Assembly (NCBI GenBank): GCA_021835845.1
Contig: JAKBJU010000001.1
Location: 163,736 to 227,735, forward strand
Source of the DNA: Pseudomonadota bacterium
Lineage (GTDB): Bacteria; Pseudomonadota; Gammaproteobacteria; Burkholderiales; JABEVD01
Length of the DNA: 64,000 nucleotides
Reading direction: 5' to 3'
The position numbers and the translations under genes are program-made. Shown here piece by piece: positions 57,384-64,000 of this stretch (positions within the stretch are counted from its first letter, which is position 1; the number at the start of each line of letters is the position of its first letter). The notes beneath the pieces are model-generated. The model was not told the origin of the DNA. It saw nothing but the letters and a program-made list of their open reading frames with translations, and ran no database searches.

Positions 57384-59900
57384 TCAGGTCCGCCTGAACT
57401 TGATGAAATCGGCGAACTCCTCGGGAGAGAGCGGCGTGCTCACATAATAGCCCTGCGTTTCATCGCATTGATGCTCCCTCAGGAAGCCGATCTGCTCTTC
57501 GGTTTCGACCCCTTCGGCAATTACCCTGAGCCTCAGGTTGTGTCCCATGCTGATGATTGTCGTGGTAATCATGGCATCGTCTTCGTTGGTGGCAATATCG
57601 CTGATGAACGACTGGTCGATTTTCAGCTTGTCGATTGGAAAGCGCTTCAGGTAGCTCAGGCTCGAGTATCCCGTACCGAAATCGTCGATCGAGAGCATGA
57701 TCCCCGCTTGCTTCAATGCATTGAGCGTCGCAATCGTCGATTCGGCATTTTTCATGATGATTCCCTCGGTCAATTCAAGCTCGAGATAGCGTGGCTCAAG
57801 CCCGGTTTCATGCAAAATCCCGACAATCATTTCCACGAGATCCTTCTGATGGAACTGCAGCGCGGACAGATTGACTGCGACCGGGATTTTGACGAGCCCC
57901 TCATCCTGCCATTGCTTGTTCTGGGCACAGGCCGTACGCAACACCCATTCGCCAAGCTGGCCGATGAGCCCGCTTTCTTCCGCGATCGAAACGAATCGGG
58001 AAGGCGGGACGAAACCTCTTTCGGGATGAAGCCAGCGGGCCAGGGCTTCGACGCCGACTATATCGCCTGTCGCGTTGTCGATCTGCGGCTGGTAATGGAT
58101 CATCAGCTCGCGATTCGCCATCGCCCGCCTGAGATCGGCCTCCAGGGAAAGCAGATCAAGAGCCTCTGCATTCATGTCGGGAGTGAAGAACTGGAAATTG
58201 TTGCGGCCACGCTCCTTGGCATGATACATCGCAGCATCGGCATACTGGATCAAGTCCTCGGAATTGTCGGCATCGTCAGGATAAATGCTGATGCCGATGC
58301 TGAAGGAAACAATCAAGTTGCGGCCATCGACATGATGCGGCTCGGACATCGCCGCAATGATCTTTTGCGCAATGACAGCCACATCGTCCCTTTTTTCAAT
58401 TCCGGGCAGCATAATCATGAATTCGTCGCCGCCCTGACGGCAAATGCTGTCCATTTCCCTGATGCACAATTTCAATCTGTCGGCCACGGACTGCAGCAGC
58501 AAGTCGCCTGCGGCATGGCCGAGCGAGTCGTTGATGCTTTTGAACCTGTCGAGGTCGAGGAAAAACAGGGCAACTTTTTCCCCCCCTCGCCTGGAAGCTG
58601 CAAGCGCCTGTCCCAGCCTGTCTCCGAACAGCACCCGGTTCGGCAGGTTGGTCAGCGGATCGTAGTAGGCCAGCAAGTGGATGCGCTGCTCCACTTCCTT
58701 GCGCTTGGTGATGTCCATGAATATGGCGACATGGCGCATGATCTCGTTACGGCTGCTCTTCACGGTGCTGATCGAAAGCCATTCCGGGTAGATTTCACCG
58801 GATTTGCGCCGGTTCCATATTTCCCCCTGCCAGTGTCCGGTTTCCTTGATGGATTGCCACATGGCCTGGTAAAACTCTTTGTCCTGACGCCCCGAACTCA
58901 GCAGCCGCGGATTTTTCCCGATGACTTCCACTTCGGAATATCCCGTGATCCTGACGAAGGCCCGGTTGACCGAAACGATGATATTGTTCGCATCCGAAAT
59001 GATAATGGCCTCTTCGGTGTTCTTGATGACCTCGGCAAAAAGCATCAGATCTTTGGTCGCCTCCTCCAGATTTTCGACGAAGAGGTTGAACGTTTCCGCC
59101 ATTTGGTCGATGTTCTTGTATTTCCCGTCGATTTCCGCGCGCAGCGACAAATCGCCTTCCCTGCGGATTTTCAGCATCGTGGCCTGGAGCTTCTGGCTGG
59201 GCTGCTCGATGTCCCGGACGATGACTATTCGGGTGAACAGGGCGATGACGATCGACAGTCCGATCTGAAAGGCGATGTTGCCCGTCCAGAGCAGCCTTCT
59301 GATTTGCTGGATTCTCGATTCTTCCTTCGTAAGATCGATGGTGATGCTGGCCGCCCCGTTCACGCTTCCTACCTTGACGTGATGGCACATCAGGCAATTC
59401 GTGCCGCGGAAATTTTCGCTGACGATGTACGGGATGACAGCCCGGAGCAGAGGTTTTCCGTTTTCCGACTGGGTCCGCAGGAAAACCGGCTTCCTGCTTT
59501 CAATGGCTTCCCTGTCAAGATTATCCACAGCCTGTTCGGAAGGCAATCCCGGACCGAACTGATCAGATACCTGCTTGGCTCTGACGATGCGCAACCCCAC
59601 AACCCCCGGGGAATCGCTCATTTTCTTCAGCAGCAGCAGGCGATTCGCGGGATTGCCGATCTTGCCGGTTACCATCAGCATGTTCATGCCGTTGATCAGT
59701 CCGTCGGCAATTCCGAATGCCTGGGAACGCACCTCGTTCCCCTCCTGGGATTCGAACCGTTGCACAACCCATTGCTGCGAAACCAGGAATATCAGGATGA
59801 GGGTACCCTGAATCAGGATGTGCAGTTTCCACTGCACACCCAGCCTGTCCCACCACGCCAATGGATTCACGGGCAGTCCGACAGGGCCACCCCGCCGCAT
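57384..59900 (-). CDS. membrane GGDEF-EAL protein with periplasmic CxxCH sensor
   Basis: 838 residues. Domain order: membrane helix (~28-46), periplasmic sensor (~47-200) with a CLMCHH heme-binding motif, second helix (~212-232), HAMP-like segment (~233-290), PAS (~295-410), GGDEF (~420-580; RQGGDEF with RxxD site REMD five residues before) and EAL (~590-830; VEALARW, NLSALQF, ELTEG, DDFGTGYSS, KIDQSF, AEGVETEE, QGY all present). Both enzyme activities, making and breaking cyclic-di-GMP, look possible. The sensor closely matches that of the adjacent chemoreceptor (FGPGLP..., NCL/DCL-x-CH, VGSVNGA). Ten bases separate the genes; the start ATG 59900 has no clear ribosome site, so coupling to the receptor gene is likely. 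Confidence 0.9.
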   Translation of the reverse strand: MRRGGPVGLPVNPLAWWDRLGVQWKLHILIQGTLILIFLVSQQWVVQRFESQEGNEVRSQAFGIADGLINGMNMLMVTGKIGNPANRLLLLKKMSDSPGVVGLRIVRAKQVSDQFGPGLPSEQAVDNLDREAIESRKPVFLRTQSENGKPLLRAVIPYIVSENFRGTNCLMCHHVKVGSVNGAASITIDLTKEESRIQQIRRLLWTGNIAFQIGLSIVIALFTRIVIVRDIEQPSQKLQATMLKIRREGDLSLRAEIDGKYKNIDQMAETFNLFVENLEEATKDLMLFAEVIKNTEEAIIISDANNIIVSVNRAFVRITGYSEVEVIGKNPRLLSSGRQDKEFYQAMWQSIKETGHWQGEIWNRRKSGEIYPEWLSISTVKSSRNEIMRHVAIFMDITKRKEVEQRIHLLAYYDPLTNLPNRVLFGDRLGQALAASRRGGEKVALFFLDLDRFKSINDSLGHAAGDLLLQSVADRLKLCIREMDSICRQGGDEFMIMLPGIEKRDDVAVIAQKIIAAMSEPHHVDGRNLIVSFSIGISIYPDDADNSEDLIQYADAAMYHAKERGRNNFQFFTPDMNAEALDLLSLEADLRRAMANRELMIHYQPQIDNATGDIVGVEALARWLHPERGFVPPSRFVSIAEESGLIGQLGEWVLRTACAQNKQWQDEGLVKIPVAVNLSALQFHQKDLVEMIVGILHETGLEPRYLELELTEGIIMKNAESTIATLNALKQAGIMLSIDDFGTGYSSLSYLKRFPIDKLKIDQSFISDIATNEDDAMITTTIISMGHNLRLRVIAEGVETEEQIGFLREHQCDETQGYYVSTPLSPEEFADFIKFRRT

Positions 59901-59910
59901 TTGATTGCCA

Positions 59911-61980
59911 TTACAATGAATGAACCTCGAAGTGCTGGACCATTGTTTTCAATTCGATCGATGTTCTGGTGAGCTCATCGGAAGCCTTTTTCGCATCTTC
60001 CGCGGCGAGGGCGTTGTTGTCCACCAGATCGGATATTTGCGCGAGGCTCCTTGCGACATCTTCGCTCGCCAGGGATTGCTCCTTCGATGCATCTGCAATG
60101 TCCTGCGCCCTGCGGGTGACCTCCCGGCTCGTTTCCATGATCTTTTGCAGGCTCGCTTCGTTCTCCCTGGTATAGACAATGCCCTTCTCGACCTCTTCCA
60201 CGGCCTGGTTCATCGAAACGACTGCAGCCTCGGTCACCGAATGGATGTTTCCAACCATGTCGGTGATATCGGCCGTGCTCGCACTCGTCCTCTCGGCAAG
60301 CTTTCTCACCTCGTCCGCCACCACGGCAAAGCCCCTTCCCTGCTCTCCCGCCCGCGCAGCCTCGATGGCGGCATTCAGGGCGAGGAGATTGGTTTGCTCG
60401 GCAATCTCCTTGATGACCCTGGTGATGCTGCCTATTTTCTGGATCGCGTCCTTGAGTTCGTCGATGGTCTTGCTGGAGGTTTGCACGGCTTCGACGACAC
60501 GCGAAGTGGACGCCACGCTTTCCGCCATTCTCCTGTTGCTCTCGTCGATGATGACCTGGGAGTTGGTAGCCGAATTGGCGGAATCGGTTGCCGCATGGGC
60601 GACTTCAGTCACCGACTGGCTGAATTCCTCCATGGTGCTGGCGATCTCCTGCACATGCTCCTGCTGCTCCTTCGAATGCTCGGCAACGCGCACGATCTGC
60701 GTATTGAGGCTGTTGCTGCGTTCCACGATGAAGGAAGCGGACAATTCCATTTCGTCGAGCATCACCTGGACGTAGGCCTGCATGGTCTGGAGCTCGCAAA
60801 GCAGTTTCCCCATTTCGTCTCGTCCTGAAATATCGATCGGCGGATCGAGATCGCCTTCCATGAGCGCCTCGAATTGCCTCATCGCGGAATTCAGGGGACG
60901 CTTGACGAAAATATCGATGCAGCGCCCGATGAAAATGAGCAGGAAGATCTGGAGCACGATCTGCCCGCCGATCAGCTTGAGCTGGATGCTGCGCAACCTT
61001 TCGAAATTCGGTTTCAGGTCGATCAGGATGTCGGATGCACCGTTCACGCTACCGACCTGGACCTGATGGCAATTCAGGCAGTCCGTGCCGTGAAAATTGT
61101 GGCTCACGATGTAGGGAACGACCGCCCGATATACCGGATTGCCTTCGCTATCCCGGGTCAGTTTGAAATAGCTGGTTTTCGTGTCGATCGCATTGCGCTC
61201 GATATCGTCCCTGACATGTTCCTCGGGCAATCCCGGGCCGAACTGGTTCACCACCTGCTGAGCGCGCACCAGACGCAGCGATTTGATGTGGCCGCTGGAT
61301 GCGATCTTCTTGAGCAACAGTTTCCTGTTTTCCACATCGCTTATCGTTCCCGTTTCCATCAGCATGTTCGCCCCGTCGATCAGCGAGTTGGCGACATCGA
61401 CTGCATGGTCACGAGCCGACTGCATGGTCTCGCTTTTGAAGCTGTGCGCAAGCCAAAGCTGGCCTGCCGTCAGAACCACGAGAAGCGTGCTCTGGATCAG
61501 GATCTGGAGCTTGGTCTGCAGCGAAAGATTCCTGAACTTGAAGCGATCCCATTTGGAGCCTATGGGCGCCTTCGTTTCATTCAGTTTTCTGTAAAGCGCC
61601 TCGGCCTCTTCGACCTGCTGTCTCGTGGGGGCCCGCCTGACGGACATGTATCCCACTATGCTTCCCTTGCTGAGCACGGGCACGACGAGCGCATTGACCC
61701 AGTAATGGTCGCCGTTCTTGCAGCGATTCTTGACAATGCCGCGCCAGGGCAGCCCGGCTTTCAGCGTGTCCCACAGCCATTTGAAAGCCTGCGGCGGCAT
61801 GTCGGGATGGCGCACGACATTATGATTCTTCCCGATCAGCTCCTCTCTCGTGAACCCGCTCATTTCGACGAAGCCGTCGTTCACATAGGTGGTGATTCCC
61901 TTGAGATCGGTCTTGGAAACGATGCGCGTGCCCTTGGGAAAAGGCCGCTCGATCTGGGTGACAGGAAGATTGATTTTCAT
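59911..61980 (-). CDS. PAS-containing chemoreceptor with periplasmic CxxCH sensor
   Basis: 689 residues. An N-terminal Aer-like PAS domain (~15-125, [38 protein letters not shown]) is followed by a membrane helix (~160-180), periplasmic sensor (~181-325) with CLNCHQ, second helix (~335-355), HAMP, and the MCP signalling domain whose tip reads [20 protein letters not shown] then [23 protein letters not shown] 61980 has GAGGT in front. It likely senses redox both inside (PAS) and outside (heme) and reports to CheA/CheW. No CheR-docking pentapeptide is seen at the C-terminus (...VQHFEVHSL). It is the upstream partner of the GGDEF-EAL gene. Confidence 0.92.
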   Translation of the reverse strand: MKINLPVTQIERPFPKGTRIVSKTDLKGITTYVNDGFVEMSGFTREELIGKNHNVVRHPDMPPQAFKWLWDTLKAGLPWRGIVKNRCKNGDHYWVNALVVPVLSKGSIVGYMSVRRAPTRQQVEEAEALYRKLNETKAPIGSKWDRFKFRNLSLQTKLQILIQSTLLVVLTAGQLWLAHSFKSETMQSARDHAVDVANSLIDGANMLMETGTISDVENRKLLLKKIASSGHIKSLRLVRAQQVVNQFGPGLPEEHVRDDIERNAIDTKTSYFKLTRDSEGNPVYRAVVPYIVSHNFHGTDCLNCHQVQVGSVNGASDILIDLKPNFERLRSIQLKLIGGQIVLQIFLLIFIGRCIDIFVKRPLNSAMRQFEALMEGDLDPPIDISGRDEMGKLLCELQTMQAYVQVMLDEMELSASFIVERSNSLNTQIVRVAEHSKEQQEHVQEIASTMEEFSQSVTEVAHAATDSANSATNSQVIIDESNRRMAESVASTSRVVEAVQTSSKTIDELKDAIQKIGSITRVIKEIAEQTNLLALNAAIEAARAGEQGRGFAVVADEVRKLAERTSASTADITDMVGNIHSVTEAAVVSMNQAVEEVEKGIVYTRENEASLQKIMETSREVTRRAQDIADASKEQSLASEDVARSLAQISDLVDNNALAAEDAKKASDELTRTSIELKTMVQHFEVHSL

Positions 61981-62030
61981 GCATACCTCGTTTGGATGTT
62001 ATGGTGTTTTTTCGACCCGGCAGGGCAGCC

Positions 62031-63998
62031 TCAGCCCGAAGAATTCAATCCCGGCAACGGAATGCCGAGATGGAATCCCTGGACAAAATCGATCCCCATT
62101 TCTTGCAGAGCCTGAAGAATTTCCTGCGATTCGACAAATTCCGCTATCGTCAGAATGCCGAGTTCCCGACACATATGGCTCAGGTTGCGCACCAGGATGT
62201 GATCGACCTTTGAATTCAGTATGTTCCTCACGAAAGCGCCATCCAGCTTCACGTAATCGAAATGCAGTTCCCGGAGGTAATGGAAGGAATTGTAGCCGCT
62301 GCCGAAATCGTCCAGGGCAAAGGAAAACCCCTTCTCCCTCAGGTTGGAAAGGAACCTGCGCATGTGGGTCATGTCGCCGATGGCATCCCGCTCCAGGATT
62401 TCGAACACGATCGCACTGGGAGGAATGTCCATTTCGATGCACAGCTGCTCGGCAAAGCCGAGTATTCCCCTGCCCTGGATTTCCTGGGCCGAGAGATTGA
62501 TGAAGAGGCGGGGCGGCTCATCGCCTGCCTCCATGCGGCCTCTCATGGCTGCCAGGGCCTGGCGTATGATGGCCCGGTCGAGCTCCCGCCCCAGCCCGTA
62601 TTTCTCTATCGTTTCGATGAACATGCCCGCAGACAGGGTTTCCCCGTTCGGCTCGACGAGCCTTGCCAGCGTCTCAAAGGCCCAGATCTTGCCGCTCCTG
62701 CAGTCGAAAATGGGCTGGTAGTAGGGAACGATCCTTTCGTCCTTCAGGGCATCCCGGAGCTTCTCGGCATGATCCCGGGTGCTGCGGCCAATCTGGATAT
62801 GATCCTTCGCCGACTCCAGCGTGGCGATCCCGTCCTTGCCCATTTCCTTGGCGCGGTAAAGGCCGATATCCACTCCCGACATCAAATCCGAGACGTTTTG
62901 CGCATCCCCTGGAAAGGTGATCAGGCCGATGGAGGTGGTGACGTGAAACGTCTTTCCATCAGCACTTTCGAAGGAAATTTCGCGCAATTCCGTCCTCAAT
63001 TTCTCCGCCACCACCATCGCCCCGTCTCTCCCCGTTTCGGTCAGGAGAATGGCGAACTCGTCTCCGCCGATGCGGGTCGCGAGATCCCCCTTGCGCATGA
63101 TGGCATGCATGGTCTCGGCTATCTGCTTGAGAACCGAATCACCGCAGGGATGGCCGTAAGTGTCGTTGACATCCTTGAAGTCGTCGAGATCCAGCATGAG
63201 CACGGTGAATTCATGGTTGTGCCGCTCCGAGCGGCCCACCTCGTATTCCAGCATTTCGTTGAAGTAGCGGCGGTTGTGCAACCCGGTCAGGGGGTCGTGG
63301 GTGGAATAGTATTCGAGTTCGGACAGGGTCCGGCTCAATGCCTTGCTCGACCCCACCACCATCACCATCACCGACAGGATGGAGCGGATCACGCTTTCCT
63401 CCTGCGCAGTCAGCTGCTGAGCGGAACCGTAGGCAACTCCGAGCAGGCCGGCCAGATTCACCACTTCCAGAGCAGGAACCGAAACCGTGATCAGGTTGAT
63501 TTCGTTCACCGTACCGCGGCAATCGTTATCCACGACCTGGAATTCCTCGATGTCGAGCGGCGTATCGTCCGGCAGCCCAAGACTTGCAATCATGTCCCGG
63601 GACAACCTCATTCGCGCTGCCGTTCTGATTTCTTCCGAGTAATTGTTGAGGTAGTAGATGTAAAGTGAAAGATTATTTTCTTCCGCAAATGAGATGAAGA
63701 AGAAATTGAAAGGGAAGATGGAATGGAAACTGGAGAGAATTTCCTGAATGAATTCCTTCCACTGGGTCACCTTTTCATGGGAAAGGATGATGCTTTCCAG
63801 GACATTGCTCTGCCGCTCCAGGAGATCCTTCTCGATCAGGGTGCCGCCGAGCTCGGAGGAAATCTGGTCGAATTCGAGCATGACCTGGAGCAGATTCTTT
63901 TCGTTCTGCTGCCACTGCTTTCTGCGCTCTTCGAGCAGCAGACCCAGGGTTTCGTCGAGCCGCATGAAGGGCGCGATGGCTTCCTGAAGGCTCCCCAT
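62031..63998 (-). CDS. cytoplasmic GGDEF-EAL protein, start near window edge
   Basis: 655 residues if ATG 63998 is the start; the window ends two bases later, so the true start could lie further upstream. An N-terminal coiled-coil (~15-80) leads to a GAF-like region (~80-215, weak), then GGDEF (~225-385; TRIGGDEFAILL with RKGD inhibitory site) and EAL (~400-650). The EAL motif reads ETLAR, keeping the E-x-L-x-R pattern; NLSAQ, EILERD, DDFGSGYNS, VKLDGAF, AEFVES and QGF supply the remaining catalytic positions, so phosphodiesterase activity is plausible. No membrane segment. It lies 50 bases upstream of the chemoreceptor gene in the same direction. Confidence 0.9.
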   Translation of the reverse strand: MGSLQEAIAPFMRLDETLGLLLEERRKQWQQNEKNLLQVMLEFDQISSELGGTLIEKDLLERQSNVLESIILSHEKVTQWKEFIQEILSSFHSIFPFNFFFISFAEENNLSLYIYYLNNYSEEIRTAARMRLSRDMIASLGLPDDTPLDIEEFQVVDNDCRGTVNEINLITVSVPALEVVNLAGLLGVAYGSAQQLTAQEESVIRSILSVMVMVVGSSKALSRTLSELEYYSTHDPLTGLHNRRYFNEMLEYEVGRSERHNHEFTVLMLDLDDFKDVNDTYGHPCGDSVLKQIAETMHAIMRKGDLATRIGGDEFAILLTETGRDGAMVVAEKLRTELREISFESADGKTFHVTTSIGLITFPGDAQNVSDLMSGVDIGLYRAKEMGKDGIATLESAKDHIQIGRSTRDHAEKLRDALKDERIVPYYQPIFDCRSGKIWAFETLARLVEPNGETLSAGMFIETIEKYGLGRELDRAIIRQALAAMRGRMEAGDEPPRLFINLSAQEIQGRGILGFAEQLCIEMDIPPSAIVFEILERDAIGDMTHMRRFLSNLREKGFSFALDDFGSGYNSFHYLRELHFDYVKLDGAFVRNILNSKVDHILVRNLSHMCRELGILTIAEFVESQEILQALQEMGIDFVQGFHLGIPLPGLNSSG

Positions 63999-64000
63999 GA

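Noticed and set aside
62262-63668. A 468-codon + strand ORF with a run of histidines opposite the last GGDEF-EAL gene.
   Set aside because: The His run is the complement of a Met/Val stretch (VMVMVVG) in the sense protein; it is a shadow ORF.

Overview
The window is chromosomal DNA from a moderately GC-rich proteobacterium. The gene content and the order tRNA-Tyr/Gly/Thr-tuf-tRNA-Trp-secE-nusG-rplKAJL-rpoBC-str-S10-spc-alpha, followed by uvrA, a YajR-type transporter and ssb, best fit a betaproteobacterium, probably of the Nitrosomonadales/Gallionellales type. That placement is inference from synteny and protein style; no database was searched.

Layout. (1) 1-4464 (+): end of a glycogen cluster, glgB (5' cut by the window edge)-pgi-glgA, then tRNA-Ser(TGA). 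(2) 4586-5259: non-coding, holding a 275-bp MITE-like element with inverted ends and TA flanks. (3) 5260-10977 (+): periplasmic glucan genes opgH and opgD (Tat signal), then a TPR protein with a glycosyltransferase-like C-terminus whose tail runs into an IS256-family transposase scrap. (4) 10990-11323 (-): a wrecked VapBC/MazE-type toxin-antitoxin locus with an inverted-repeat operator. (5) ssb (-), a hemerythrin-PAS-PAS-GGDEF cyclase (+), a YajR-like MFS transporter (-) carrying a G11 tract, and uvrA (+).

(6) 18141-49685 (-): one long block of translation and transcription genes read right to left. It starts with a tRNA-Tyr/Gly/Thr-tufB-tRNA-Trp cluster behind a strong sigma-70 promoter and passes through secE, nusG, rplKAJL, rpoBC, rpsLG-fusA-tufA, the S10 genes, the spc genes (own promoter) and the alpha genes to a strong terminator that overlaps the uvrA stop. 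The two tuf genes are nearly identical at DNA level. Leader structures are visible before rplJ, rpoB and rpsL.

(7) 49898-51104 (+): a small unrecognised protein plus an HDOD protein. (8) 51206-54606 (+): phosphoketolase xfp overlapping a short acetate-kinase-family gene, a route from sugar phosphates (possibly fed by the glycogen genes) to acetate and ATP. (9) 54593-63998 (-): a signalling cluster with a soluble double-Cache/CheW protein, a GGDEF-EAL protein and a chemoreceptor that share the same extracytoplasmic CxxCH sensor, and a second GGDEF-EAL protein. The cluster suggests coupled control of motility and cyclic-di-GMP by redox or heme-linked signals (inference).
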